DNA from: an uncultured Mediterraneibacter sp.
GTDB lineage: Bacteria > Bacillota > Clostridia > Lachnospirales > Lachnospiraceae
Reading direction: 5' to 3'
Assembly (NCBI GenBank): GCA_944381935.1
Contig: CALWMN010000026.1
Coordinates: 1 to 34,713 of the forward strand
Length of the DNA stretch: 34,713 bases
Shown: piece after piece, positions 15,991-23,978 of the stretch
How the letters are laid out: the number at the start of each line of letters is the position of its first letter
How positions within the stretch are numbered: position 1 is the first letter of the stretch
Notes under the pieces: generated by a model
The model's database searches: none
What the model saw: only the letters and a program-made list of their open reading frames with translations
What the model was told of the DNA's origin: nothing
Translations under genes and position numbers: made by a program

Positions 15991-17421
15991 TTATCTGTCC
16001 TTGTCTTGGGATTTCTTTCTTTGCTTCGGCTGAGAGTGCTGCTTACCCTCTTCCTGAAGTTGTCTGAGCCTGTTGCGCACACTTTGTCTTTCGGGCGGTC
16101 TGTGTTGTTTCTCGGCAGGTTTTGGTTCGTTCTTGATTGCCTGCTCCCATTCTGCAAGCTCTTGGTTATACTGTGTCACAATAGCCTCTGCTTTGCGGTA
16201 AGTTTTCATAAATGCCTGTACATCAGGATAACCGTCATCTTTTAGAATATCGGGGATTTTATCCAGTTTTTCAGCAAGTTCGGCTTCGGTCTGCTGTATC
16301 TGTTTTTCCAGAGCCTTGCGTTCTTTGCCCTTGAAGATACCCGTTGTTTCAGCAAGCTGCTGTCGCAGATTCGGGAGTGTGACTTCCTGTATCTTCTTGA
16401 TTGCTTTCGCCTGCTTCTGTACCTTTAGCATAAGGGTCTGCATTGTGCGGAACTCGTCCATATCCATATCAAGGACTGGTTTGGGTGGGATATCCTTTTC
16501 ACGGATGATGGCTTGGAGAAATTCCTTTGCCTTGCCTACGATACCTCGGAACAGGTTTGGAAGCCAACCGTTTTCACGGATGGAATGACCGGCTTTGTCG
16601 TGGATTTCGGTCTGCTTGATTTCCAGTATCTTTGCTTCTTCAATGCCCGATACAAGAGCCAAATCCGCTGTCCTGTTCCATTCCTGCCTTGCGGTGTTGT
16701 CCGCTTCGATTTCGGCAGCCTTGGGGTTGTTCTTGCCTATCTTTTTTGTTGGGAGATACACGCTGTTCTTATCAAACACTTTCAGCCGTTGTTCGGGATC
16801 TGAAATGTGGGAATTGATAAGTTCCGTGTAAACTTCTTTTGCTTCTGCTATGAACGCTTCACTTTTGAAACGCTCATCTTTGGTTGTGAATAAATGGCTT
16901 TCGTAAACATCCCCCTTTTTGATAACGGTACAGCCTTTTCGGATTTGACCGTTTTCGTCTGTGATTTCTTTCTTGGTTCGTACCCTTTTTCCTGTTTCGT
17001 CATAAAATACGCTTCTGGTGGCAATCTTGATGTCAGGTTCTGGAAGCAGTTTCCTTTCGCTGAATATGAGATGAATGTGGTAATTGGTCTTGCGTTTGTT
17101 GTGGTGCAGAGCCGATACACATTCCACTCCGTACTGCTGTTGGAACTTATCCGTAAATTCTTCAAGCACCTGCTGCGGAGGAAAGGTAGTATAAATCTCA
17201 GGCAGGGCGATTATCAGTTCCCTTGCTTCGATACACTTTCCTGTTGTTCCGCTTCGCTGAAACTCCTGCTGACTTTCCCTGGCAAGATTCTTCCAAAAGG
17301 TATTGTCGGCGGTACGATAGGTGGCATAAAGGTTTTCCTGTTTGGTGTGGCTCGTGATATATGAGATTCTTCCCTTAACATTGGGCAGCTTCGACATCTG
17401 TACAAACGAATGTCTTGCCAA
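15991..17421 (-). CDS. MobA/MobL-family relaxase
   Basis: A protein of 476 residues. The relaxase domain covers about 1-240: the start has K-G-R-I-S-Y-I-T-S and E-N-L-Y-A-T-Y typical of MobA/MobL, and N-Y-H-I-H-L supplies the metal-binding histidines (about 115 and 117, with H-H at 106-107). The rest is a charged coiled coil (about 330-420) and a basic tail. It would nick at oriT and lead the strand into a recipient using another element's conjugation machinery. TTG 17421 is preferred: GGAG lies 7 bp before it and the N-terminus M-A-R-H-S-F-V-Q-M-S-K-L-P fits the family; the frame is open up to ATG 17466 and an ATG at 17397 is the other choice. The gene starts next to the repeat-rich region at 17468-17647. 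Confidence 0.88.
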   Translation of the reverse strand: MARHSFVQMSKLPNVKGRISYITSHTKQENLYATYRTADNTFWKNLARESQQEFQRSGTTGKCIEARELIIALPEIYTTFPPQQVLEEFTDKFQQQYGVECVSALHHNKRKTNYHIHLIFSERKLLPEPDIKIATRSVFYDETGKRVRTKKEITDENGQIRKGCTVIKKGDVYESHLFTTKDERFKSEAFIAEAKEVYTELINSHISDPEQRLKVFDKNSVYLPTKKIGKNNPKAAEIEADNTARQEWNRTADLALVSGIEEAKILEIKQTEIHDKAGHSIRENGWLPNLFRGIVGKAKEFLQAIIREKDIPPKPVLDMDMDEFRTMQTLMLKVQKQAKAIKKIQEVTLPNLRQQLAETTGIFKGKERKALEKQIQQTEAELAEKLDKIPDILKDDGYPDVQAFMKTYRKAEAIVTQYNQELAEWEQAIKNEPKPAEKQHRPPERQSVRNRLRQLQEEGKQHSQPKQRKKSQDKDR

Positions 17422-17467
17422 CCTTTTGCTCCTTTCTTCGTTGAGAATACCGTACTCATTACGCAAC

Positions 17468-17647
17468 CGACTTGTCGGATGCGGCTGTCACAGCCATCGG
17501 TGATTGGTGGGACAGCAATGGAAATTGCGGTGCAATTTCCGCTGTATCATAGTTGAGGTGTATGTGTCCGAAGCTGTGATACAGGCTCCCCGCAGGGGCG
17601 AAATACCCAGAGTACAAATCGTAGATTTGTGCGAGGGGTGTATTTCG
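17468..17647. other. Candidate origin of transfer (oriT) of the IME
   Basis: This 180-bp gene-free stretch just upstream of the relaxase gene has five hairpins: CGAC-TT-GTCG (17468-17477), GGCTG-TCA-CAGCC (17483-17495), GGAAATTGC-GGT-GCAATTTCC (17520-17540), CTGTATCA (17542-17549) with TGATACAG (17577-17584), and a double one with CGAAATAC (17599-17606)/GTATTTCG (17640-17647) around ACAAATC-GTA-GATTTGT (17614-17630). Dense inverted repeats next to the relaxase start are what oriT regions look like. The nick site is not known. Confidence 0.5.
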
Positions 17648-17677
17648 CTCTCAAACGCCGAGGGCTTTGGAGAACGG

Positions 17678-17893
17678 TTATTCCACTTTTCGTACATCAT
17701 TGGGATTGAGTAAGTTCCTGCCCTGATTGACCGTCATAAAACGCTCCAGCGTATCCCTGCGGATAATGGTCTTTCGTCCGACTTTCAGAACAGGCAGCTT
17801 GCCCCAGTCCACCAGTTTTCGCATTGTGTTCCTACCGATACCCGTACATTCCGCTGCTTCTTCGATAGTTAAACCCATTTTAATTGCTGTCAT
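17678..17893 (-). CDS. xis: Excisionase-like helix-turn-helix protein
   Basis: A protein of 71 residues: L-T-I-E-E-A-A-E-C-T-G-I-G-R-N-T-M-R-K-L-V forms a MerR-like helix-turn-helix, followed by L-P-V-L-K-V-G-R-K-T-I-I-R-R-D-T-L-E-R-F wing residues, as in Tn916-type excisionases. Such proteins bend DNA at the ends and push the integrase towards excision. GGAG lies 8 bp before ATG 17893. A consensus promoter on the minus strand drives it, overlapping the repressor boxes, and the relaxase gene follows in the same direction, so excision and mobilization are probably co-expressed. Confidence 0.85.
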   Translation of the reverse strand: MTAIKMGLTIEEAAECTGIGRNTMRKLVDWGKLPVLKVGRKTIIRRDTLERFMTVNQGRNLLNPNDVRKVE

Positions 17894-17915
17894 TGAACAT
17901 CTCTCCTTTCAAAAT

Positions 17916-18034
17916 ACTCATTTTGCAACTTTGCAATTATCATTATACTTATTTTGCTATTTCTTGTCAACTCATTTTACAACCTATTAAAGATATTTTT
18001 TAATTTTTATTAGAAAAAGAGTTGCAAAATAGGT
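17916..18034. promoter_or_regulatory. Operator array between xis and the XRE repressor
   Basis: Three direct boxes, ACTCATTTTGCAAC (17916-17929), ACTTATTTTGCTAT (17947-17960) and ACTCATTTTACAAC (17970-17983), and one inverted box GTTGCAAAATAGGT (18021-18034). They overlap both divergent promoters, as expected for binding sites of the XRE repressor next door. Confidence 0.65.
17942..17970 (-). promoter_or_regulatory. Promoter of xis (and relaxase)
   Basis: On the minus strand TTGACA (17970-17965) and TATAAT (17947-17942) are both perfect consensus with a 17-bp spacer. One operator box lies in the spacer and another touches the -35. Confidence 0.85.
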
Positions 18035-18050
18035 TTCAATATGGTATACT
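18022..18050 (+). promoter_or_regulatory. Promoter of the XRE repressor
   Basis: TTGCAA (18022-18027) and TATACT (18045-18050) with a 17-bp spacer. The inverted operator box covers the -35, indicating autoregulation. Confidence 0.75.
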
Positions 18051-18074
18051 TGGTTTCGATAGGAGGTGTAAACC

Positions 18075-18725
18075 TTGAAAAAAGAAATTACATTCACCGC
18101 AAAACAGGTCGGTGAACGAGTGAAAGAACGTCGAACAGAATTGAATCTTACAATGCCAGAGCTTGGCAAGCGTATCGGAGTGAACAAGTCAACGATACAA
18201 AGATACGAAGCAGACGGCGTAGACCCAAAGAGAACAATGATTATCAATGGACTTGCAGAAGCATTGCTTACCACTCCTGAATGGCTCACAGGTCTTTCGG
18301 AGGATAAGGAATATGACAGCAGAACGCTTTGTGAAAAAGATTTGGAAGAACATATCAAAAAGTACATTGATACTGTGTCTACGGTTGTGAATGGCGAACC
18401 GCACCAACAGCTCCTTACCACATTCCTCGGAAAGATGATTGATTTGTATTCCGTTCTCTGCTACCACTTCTCCGATGCTATGGCAGAGGTTGACCGTGTG
18501 GCAGAAGATGAAGGACTGAAACAGTCTCTCCGCAGATATGCGATTGAATCAGGAGCGATTACAGAGCGAGTTTACCATAAAGAGATGGAAGCACCGATTG
18601 AGGATATGAAACGATTCTTAGACGGAATTTTACATATCTACGATGAAGGACGCACCGCTGTAAAGATGGGTGACCTTTTCGGGATAGTAGCGGAAGCCGA
18701 AGCAAGGCTTGCCGAAAAAGAATAA
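18075..18725 (+). CDS. XRE-family (cI-like) repressor of the IME
   Basis: A protein of 216 residues with an N-terminal helix-turn-helix (about 10-65): V-G-E-R-V-K-E-R-R-T-E-L-N-L-T-M-P-E-L-G, then G-V-N-K-S-T-I-Q-R-Y-E. The rest is helical, without a peptidase domain, so it is not cleaved like LexA/cI. TTG 18075 follows AGGAGG by about 8 bp. It is divergent from xis, with shared operator boxes between them, a typical lysogeny-like switch: it would keep excision and mobilization off. The integrase follows on the same strand, 123 bp away. Confidence 0.85.
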   Translation: MKKEITFTAKQVGERVKERRTELNLTMPELGKRIGVNKSTIQRYEADGVDPKRTMIINGLAEALLTTPEWLTGLSEDKEYDSRTLCEKDLEEHIKKYIDTVSTVVNGEPHQQLLTTFLGKMIDLYSVLCYHFSDAMAEVDRVAEDEGLKQSLRRYAIESGAITERVYHKEMEAPIEDMKRFLDGILHIYDEGRTAVKMGDLFGIVAEAEARLAEKE

Positions 18726-18737
18726 TTCCGTGGCTCT

Positions 18738-18770
18738 TTGACAATGAAAAAAGCCGATTAAACAATCGGC
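18738..18770 (+). promoter_or_regulatory. Possible integrase promoter and small hairpin
   Basis: TTGACA (18738-18743) is followed after 17 bp by AACAAT, a poor -10. The hairpin GCCGATT-AAAC-AATCGGC (18753-18770) lies across it and has no U-tract. The integrase may otherwise be read from the repressor promoter. Confidence 0.3.
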
Positions 18771-18799
18771 GGATGTGACACTATTTACTTTACGCACAC

Positions 18800-18824
18800 C
18801 ATACGTCACAGTTCCGATTGCCAC
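18800..18824. repeat. Right arm of the 25-27 bp inverted repeat within the IME
   Basis: It matches the reverse complement of 14194-14220 apart from a 2-base gap, and ends 24 bp before the integrase start codon. Confidence 0.75.
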
Positions 18825-18848
18825 GGATAGAAAGGAGACTATTTATCA

Positions 18849-20147
18849 ATGGCAAAAGGATCTGTAAGAAAAAAGGGCAAGAAATGGTACTACCGCTTCT
18901 ATGTAGAAGATGAAAGCGGAAAGATGGTACAGCGTGAGTTTGCAGGCACAGAAAGCAAATCCGAGACGGAAGCATTGCTCCGCAAGGCAATGGAGGACTA
19001 CGAAGCAAAGAAGTTCGTGGCAAAGCCTGAGAACACCACTGTGGGTATGCTGCTTGATATGTGGGTGGAGGAAGAACTGAAACCCGGCAATCTGAGCAAC
19101 GGCACAGTGATGGCATATATGGGGACAGTGAACAGGATAAAGAAATATCCTATCGGCGACAGAAAGCTGAAAACGGTCACTGCGGAACATTTACAGGCAT
19201 TTATGGACTTCCTTACTTTCGGAGGACAAAACCCTGACGGAACTACAGCAAAGGCACTCAGCAAAGGGTATCTGAGACTGTTCTCGGCAGTATTGCAGGG
19301 AGCGTTCCGATTTGCGGTATTCCCGAAGAAACTGATTTCCTTTAACCCTATGCAGTATGTGGTATGGAGGGGAAAGAAAGAGGAATACGAACTGTTTGCA
19401 GACGAGGACGGCGAAGTTGACAACGCACCTACCATTGACCATCAGCAGTTTCTGATGTTGGAGGACTTTCTGAAAAAGAAAGACAATCCTGCATTACTTC
19501 CGATGCAGATAGCCTATTACACAGGACTTCGTATCGGAGAAGCGTGTGCATTGACTTGGCAGGACATCAACCTTGACGGACAGTACCTCACAGTACGACG
19601 CAGTATGCGATACAACGGGCAAAGGCACAAGACAGAGATAGGTGCTACCAAACGCAAGAAAGTCCGTACCGTGGACTTCTGCGACACTCTGGCAGACATC
19701 CTCAGAAAGGCAAAGACGGAACAGCACAAGAACCGCTTCAAGTATGGCGAACTCTACCGCCTCAACTACTACAAAGAGGTCAAAGAGAAAGACCGTACTT
19801 ACTACGAAGTCTACAGCCTGCCGAGAACCGAGGAAGTGCCAGACGGGTACAAGGAAATATCCTTTGTCTGCCTGAGACCTGACGGAGCATACGAGTCACC
19901 GAGTACGGTTGGTGTTATGACAAGGTCGGCAAAAAAGAAGTTGGAAGGATTTGAAGATTTCCATTTTCATATGCTGAGACACACATTCACAAGCAATCTG
20001 CTCTCCAACGGTGCAGCACCAAAGGATGTGCAGGAACTGCTCGGACACTCTGATGTAAGTACCACAATGAACATCTACGCTCACTCTAAGAGAGAAGCGA
20101 AACGAACTTCCGCAAGACTGCTTGATAAGGTGGTCGGGGAAGCCTGA
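18849..20147 (+). CDS. int: Tyrosine recombinase / integrase of the IME
   Basis: A protein of 432 residues. An N-terminal AP2-like arm-binding domain ([16 protein letters not shown]) is followed by a SAM-like core-binding domain (about 65-175) and the catalytic domain. The catalytic residues are visible: Arg228 (T-G-L-R-I-G-E), His374 and Arg377 (H-M-L-R-H-T-F), His400 (L-L-G-H) and Tyr410 (N-I-Y-A-H-S). It resembles the Tn916 integrase family, which uses short coupling sequences and tolerates many AT-rich targets, agreeing with the TATTT junction inside a coding gene. GGAG lies about 11 bp before ATG 18849. It is the last gene before the right end. Confidence 0.95.
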   Translation: MAKGSVRKKGKKWYYRFYVEDESGKMVQREFAGTESKSETEALLRKAMEDYEAKKFVAKPENTTVGMLLDMWVEEELKPGNLSNGTVMAYMGTVNRIKKYPIGDRKLKTVTAEHLQAFMDFLTFGGQNPDGTTAKALSKGYLRLFSAVLQGAFRFAVFPKKLISFNPMQYVVWRGKKEEYELFADEDGEVDNAPTIDHQQFLMLEDFLKKKDNPALLPMQIAYYTGLRIGEACALTWQDINLDGQYLTVRRSMRYNGQRHKTEIGATKRKKVRTVDFCDTLADILRKAKTEQHKNRFKYGELYRLNYYKEVKEKDRTYYEVYSLPRTEEVPDGYKEISFVCLRPDGAYESPSTVGVMTRSAKKKLEGFEDFHFHMLRHTFTSNLLSNGAAPKDVQELLGHSDVSTTMNIYAHSKREAKRTSARLLDKVVGEA

Positions 20148-20158
20148 ACAAAAAGTTT

Positions 20159-20192
20159 CCCTTGTTTCAGCTCATAAGGGCAAAAACAAGGG
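20159..20192. repeat. Right copy of the IME subterminal direct repeat
   Basis: It begins CCCTTG and its 24-bp part (20169-20192) matches 14138-14161 at 22 of 24 positions. It begins 11 bp after the integrase stop. Confidence 0.7.
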
Positions 20193-20240
20193 AAAATACA
20201 TAAGGAACGAGTATTAAAATGCCGATTTTCCTTGAAAATA

Positions 20241-20258
20241 CAAGGGTTTCGGAGGATT
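20241..20258. repeat. Right-end inverted repeat of the IME
   Basis: CAAGGGTTTCGGAGGATT lies 15 bp from the right junction and is the inverted partner of 14045-14062. Confidence 0.65.
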
Positions 20259-20273
20259 GATTAGACAAAACTT

Positions 20274-20278
20274 TATTT
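20274..20278. repeat. Right 5-bp target repeat of the IME (TATTT)
   Basis: It is the first host sequence after the element, the same as 13990-13994, and in frame with the dehydrogenase. Confidence 0.8.
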
Positions 20279-21404
20279 TGGAGAGGAATCGCTGGATTAT
20301 CTGAACACGGAACTGCCGAAATACGGCGATAATGTCGTCCTGATCTATGGCGGCGGTTCCATTAAAAAGAACGGGATCTACGATGACGTATGCCGGATCC
20401 TGAAGGATAACGGAAAAAATGTGGCAGAGATTTCCGGCGTCATGCCGAATCCGACTGTCGAAAAGCTGTATGAAGGAGTGGAGGTCGCAAGGAACCACCA
20501 TGCGGACCTGCTCCTTGCCGTAGGCGGCGGTTCCGTCTGCGATTATGCGAAGGCAGTCTCAGTCTCTGTGAACTGTGAGGAAGATCCGTGGGAGAAATAC
20601 TACATCCGTTTCGAGGAACCGGACTGTGAGACGCTTCCGGTGGGATGCGTCCTGACGATGGTGGGAACCGGTTCGGAGATGAACGCAGGTGCGGTTATCA
20701 CAAACCATGAGACGAAACTGAAGATCGGCCATGTCTTTGCGGATGAGAAGATCATGCCCCGGTTTTCTATCCTGAATCCGAAGTATACGCTGACACTGCC
20801 TCATTATCAGATGGTGGCAGGAATTTACGATATCTTTAATCATATCTGTGAGCAGTATTTCTCCGGAGAGGACGACAATACCAGCGATTATATCAGCGAA
20901 GGGCTGATGCGCTCCCTCCTTCATTCCAGCAGGATCGCCAATAAGGATCCACACAATTACGAGGCGCGCAGCAATATCATGTGGACTGCCACATGGGCGC
21001 TGAATACCCTTGTGGCAAAAGGAAAGTCTACAGACTGGATGGTTCACATGATCGGGCAGTCTGTGGGGGCTTATACGGATGCGACCCACGGCATGACGCT
21101 GGCGGCTGTCTCCCTTCCGTATTACCGTTATATCATGCCATATGGCCTGGAGAAGTTCAAACGCTTTGCGGTCAATGTGTGGGATGTGGAGCCGGAAGGA
21201 AAGAGTGGCGAACAGATCGCAGAGGAAGGCCTGAAAGCGATGGAAGGCTGGATGAGGGAACTGGGACTTGTCATGAAGATTTCTGACCTGGGGGCGACGG
21301 AAGAGATGCTTGACGGCATTGCAGACGGTACGCTGATCATGGAAGGAGGATATAAGGTCCTTGACCGTGATGAAGTGAAAGAGATCCTGAAAAAAAGTAT
21401 GTAG
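20274..21404 (+). pseudogene. Iron-containing alcohol dehydrogenase, 3' part cut off by the IME
   Basis: From TAT 20274 the frame reads Y-F-G-E-E-S-L-D-Y-L and continues to the TAG at 21402-21404 (376 residues); with the 13 codons before the insertion it makes 389, the size of the family. The NAD(P) motif G-G-G-S and metal ligands are intact: D-I-F-N-H (Asp and His four apart) and two His 14 apart around I-G-Q-S-V-G-A. The second His of the usual H-x-x-x-H is Gln here. Immediately upstream in frame is TAG (20262-20264), and the first start-like codon is GTG 20421, so no complete enzyme is made while the element is inserted. It is a paralog of the gene at 22778 and would reduce aldehydes to alcohols. 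Confidence 0.9.
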
Positions 21405-21414
21405 AAAGAGTAAG

Positions 21415-21450
21415 CCGGGGTGGAGTGACCTTCTGCTCCGGTATTTTTTT
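21415..21450 (+). terminator. Terminator after the split alcohol dehydrogenase
   Basis: CCGGGGTGG and CTGCTCCGG pair over 9 bp with several G-T pairs, followed by TATTTTTTT. Confidence 0.7.
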
Positions 21451-21493
21451 GCCGGTTTACAGATAATCAGCAGTAGAAAGGCGGTGTTGTTTT

Positions 21494-22051
21494 ATGAAAA
21501 AAATTATTCCTGTGATACTTATTTTTGCGTGTGCCCTCATGGCAGCATTATCGGGGTGTGCAGGCGGCAGGCAGGTGGAAAATCCCGAACCACAACCTTC
21601 GGGTTCTGAATCTGCTGCAGATGCTGACAAGACGCAGGAATCACAGATCACGGAAAATGAGAGTACCGGGCAAGATGACAAGGAGGAAGAAATGATGGGA
21701 AGAAAAATGAGTGTGGAGGTTGACGGCAGCCTCTTTTTGGCCACATTAGAGGACAATGAGGCAGCAGATGCTTTGGTGGAGATGATGCAGGAGGCACCGG
21801 TCACGATTCAGATGAGCGACTATTCCGGCTTTGAGAAAGTGGGAAATCTGGGAACCAGCCTTCCGGCGGGCAACAGGCAGACGACAACCCAGGCGGGAGA
21901 TATCGTGCTGTATCAGGGGAATCAGATCGTTATCTTCTACGGCTCTAATTCCTGGAGCTATACGAGGCTGGGTAGAATCGATGATCTGACAGGCTGGGAG
22001 GATGCTCTTGGAGACGGAGATGTAACGGTGATCTTTTCGCTGGAAGAATAA
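21494..22051 (+). CDS. Cyclophilin-like lipoprotein
   Basis: A protein of 185 residues with a lipoprotein signal: a hydrophobic stretch and lipobox A-L-S-G-C with Cys22, then a Ser/Glu-rich linker to about 65. The mature domain (about 70-185) has M-S-V-E-V-D-G-S-L-F, D-Y-S-G-F-E-K-V-G-N-L-G, Q-A-G-D-I-V-L-Y-Q-G-N-Q-I-V-I-F-Y-G and N-S-W-S-Y-T-R-L-G, the pattern of the cyclophilin-like beta-barrel family (PF18050 type). Its activity is unknown; it is not a proven prolyl isomerase. Such proteins are often near flavodoxins and oxidoreductases, as here. AAAGGCGG precedes ATG 21494, and it lies between two terminators/promoters as a single gene without a clear promoter of its own. Confidence 0.85.
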   Translation: MKKIIPVILIFACALMAALSGCAGGRQVENPEPQPSGSESAADADKTQESQITENESTGQDDKEEEMMGRKMSVEVDGSLFLATLEDNEAADALVEMMQEAPVTIQMSDYSGFEKVGNLGTSLPAGNRQTTTQAGDIVLYQGNQIVIFYGSNSWSYTRLGRIDDLTGWEDALGDGDVTVIFSLEE

Positions 22052-22100
22052 AGGATAGAGCTTATTGCCATTGTAAATGAATAATTTTTTTAAATATATA

Positions 22101-22151
22101 TTGACACCGTGTCAAAACAATGCTATATTACGGATGTTGACACAATGTCAA
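22101..22151 (+). promoter_or_regulatory. TetR-controlled promoter of the flavin reductase operon
   Basis: TTGACA (22101-22106) and TATATT (22124-22129) with a 17-bp spacer. The palindrome TTGACAC-C-GTGTCAA (22101-22115) covers the -35 and a second one, TTGACA-CAA-TGTCAA (22137-22151), lies at the transcription start. A third copy is at the TetR promoter (23979). Confidence 0.85.
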
Positions 22152-22173
22152 AACAGAAAGGAAGGTAATTATC

Positions 22174-22722
22174 ATGAAGAAAAACATTGGATCAGCATTA
22201 GCTTTATATCCAACCCCCGTTGTAGTGGCAGGAGCGATGGCAGGCGATAAACCTACCTGGACACTTGTGGCTCATGTAGGGATTATCGGACATGACAGAA
22301 TCCTGGTCAGTTTAGCTTCGGCTCATTATATCAACCGGTTTATCAAGAAGAATAACAAATTGACCGTGAATATCGTAGATGAAAATATGCTTTCGGAAGC
22401 AGACTATGTGGGATCCGTCAGCGGCGGAAAAACGGATAAGTCGGAAGTGTTTGAGTATGAAACGGGTGAATCAGGGGCTCCGGTGATCTGCAAAGCGCCT
22501 CTGGTGATGGAGTGCTCTGTGGCGGATGTTTACAATACCCCGGGGTTTGAGAGTTTCATCTGTACGATTGATAACACGTATGTGGAAGAGGAACATCTGA
22601 ATGAATCCGGCAAGATCAACTATCAGACCCTGAAACCCGTGCTGTTTGATTTCCCTGCCTATGAATATCTTAAGACCGGTGAAGTCATTGGGAAATGCCT
22701 GTCTTTTAAGAAGAACCCGTAA
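22174..22722 (+). CDS. Flavin reductase-like FMN-binding protein
   Basis: A protein of 182 residues of the flavin-reductase-like split-barrel family: A-L-Y-P-T-P-V-V-V-A-G-A near the start, W-T-L-V-A-H-V-G-I-I (FMN contact) and S-L-A-S-A-H-Y-I-N-R-F-I, L-T-V-N-I-V. It binds FMN and uses NAD(P)H to reduce flavin or small substrates. GGAAGG precedes ATG 22174. It is the first gene of the TetR-controlled operon, with the dehydrogenase 55 bp downstream. A role in electrophile or quinone stress would suit TetR-controlled flavoproteins, but the inducer is unknown. Confidence 0.87.
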   Translation: MKKNIGSALALYPTPVVVAGAMAGDKPTWTLVAHVGIIGHDRILVSLASAHYINRFIKKNNKLTVNIVDENMLSEADYVGSVSGGKTDKSEVFEYETGESGAPVICKAPLVMECSVADVYNTPGFESFICTIDNTYVEEEHLNESGKINYQTLKPVLFDFPAYEYLKTGEVIGKCLSFKKNP

Positions 22723-22777
22723 GCCGGGGCGGCAGCCGTAATGGAAGGATATTTTAAGAGAAGGAGAAAACGATAAA

Positions 22778-23935
22778 ATGAAAAACTTTGAATTTTATGT
22801 TCCCGCAGATATTTTATTTGGCAGGGATCAGGAAAAAAATCTTCCCGAAAAGCTGAAGGGTTATGGGAAAAAGATTTTATTGACATATGGCGGCGGCAGT
22901 ATCAAGCGCAGTGGCTTATACGATAAGCTGCTGACCCTGCTGAAAGATTTTGAAATCTTCGAGTTGAGCGGCATTGAACCCAATCCGAGGGTCAGCACTG
23001 TCAACAAAGGCGTGGAGATCTGCCGGAGGGAAGGGATTGACATGATCCTGGCAGTTGGCGGCGGCAGCACAGTTGACTGCTCGAAAGCAATCGCAGCAGG
23101 AGCTTATTATGATGGGGATGCCTGGGATCTGGTGACGGGAAAAGCTCCCATTGAAAACGCGCTCCCGCTTGCAGTTGTCCTGACGCTTGCAGCTACCGGA
23201 AGTGAGATGGACTGCGCAGCAGTCATTTCTAATGAGGAGACAGAAGAGAAACTCTTAATGGGGCATCCGCTTCTCCTTCCGAGGGTATCTGTGCTGAATC
23301 CTGAAAATACATTTTCAGTACCGGCATATCAGACAGCTTCCGGAGCCGCCGATATGATGTCGCATATTCTCGAGAGCTACTTTGACCAGGAGGAGGCGTT
23401 CGTACCGGATGCGATCAGTGAAGGACTGCTCCGTGCGGTGATCAAATATGCTCCGATCGCCCTGGAAGAACCGGAAAATTATGAAGCAAGGGCGCAGCTT
23501 ATGTGGACCAGTTCCCTTGCATTGAATGGTCTGGTCACGACCGGCAAAAACTTCATGTGGAGCTGTCATTATATCGAGCATGAGCTGAGTGCGCATTATG
23601 ACATTACGCATGGCGCGGGGCTTGCCATGCTGACGCCGAAGTGGATGCGATATGTTCTCTCTGACGCAACGTTAGATAAATTCTATACTTACGCGGTGAA
23701 TGTCTGGGGAGTGGCCCCGTCAGAGGATAAATATGCTGTAGCAAATGCGGGAATTGACGCAACGGAGAGGTTTTTCCAATCGATCGGCCTGCCAATGACG
23801 CTCACGGAGTTTCATATTGACGATTCCAGATTTGAAGAAATGGCAGCAAAGGCTGTCGAGGTGGGATATCTGAAAGGAGCGTATGTTCCGCTGGATGAAA
23901 AAGATGTTGTAGAGATCCTGAAAATGTGCATGTAA
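22778..23935 (+). CDS. Iron-containing alcohol dehydrogenase (YqhD/BdhA type)
   Basis: A protein of 385 residues, full length for the family. The nucleotide motif is G-G-G-S (95-98). The metal ligands are Asp192, His196, His264 and His278 in D-M-M-S-H and C-H-Y-I-E-H-E-L-S-A-H-Y-D-I-T-H-G. Enzymes of this group reduce butanal, glyoxal-type and other short aldehydes with NAD(P)H. GGAGAAAA lies before ATG 22778. It is co-transcribed with the flavin reductase under TetR control and may take over for the paralog that is split by the IME. Confidence 0.93.
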   Translation: MKNFEFYVPADILFGRDQEKNLPEKLKGYGKKILLTYGGGSIKRSGLYDKLLTLLKDFEIFELSGIEPNPRVSTVNKGVEICRREGIDMILAVGGGSTVDCSKAIAAGAYYDGDAWDLVTGKAPIENALPLAVVLTLAATGSEMDCAAVISNEETEEKLLMGHPLLLPRVSVLNPENTFSVPAYQTASGAADMMSHILESYFDQEEAFVPDAISEGLLRAVIKYAPIALEEPENYEARAQLMWTSSLALNGLVTTGKNFMWSCHYIEHELSAHYDITHGAGLAMLTPKWMRYVLSDATLDKFYTYAVNVWGVAPSEDKYAVANAGIDATERFFQSIGLPMTLTEFHIDDSRFEEMAAKAVEVGYLKGAYVPLDEKDVVEILKMCM

Positions 23936-23947
23936 TATGTTCTGGTG

Positions 23948-23970
23948 AGAAGCAGCCCCCGGCTGCTTCT
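23948..23970 (+). terminator. Terminator of the flavin reductase/dehydrogenase operon
   Basis: AGAAGCAGCC-CCC-GGCTGCTTCT is a perfect 10-bp stem followed by TGCTTTGTTT. The tail touches the TetR promoter. Confidence 0.75.
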
Positions 23971-23978
23971 TGCTTTGT

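Larger units (their letters stand above)
13990..20273. mobile_element. 6284-bp integrative mobilizable element inserted in an alcohol dehydrogenase gene
   Basis: The element is bounded by the direct repeat TATTT (13990-13994 and 20274-20278). It carries a TnpV-like protein, an unknown cargo gene, a MobA/MobL relaxase, an excisionase-like protein, an XRE repressor and a tyrosine integrase next to the right end. It has a relaxase but no coupling protein or type IV secretion genes, so it would need a helper to be transferred. Its ends have internal repeats like integrase arm sites. Removing 6284 bp between the two TATTT copies restores a 389-codon dehydrogenase. The short unrelated-to-host target repeat resembles Tn916-like integrases with low site specificity, rather than tRNA integration. 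Confidence 0.92.

Noticed and set aside
15873-17364. Plus-strand and short minus-strand frames across the relaxase gene
   Set aside because: They are shadows of the 476-residue relaxase, which has clear catalytic motifs.
22137-22151. A second -35 box for the flavin reductase
   Set aside because: TTGACA at 22137 has no -10 at 16-18 bp before the start codon; it is better explained as the second TetR operator.
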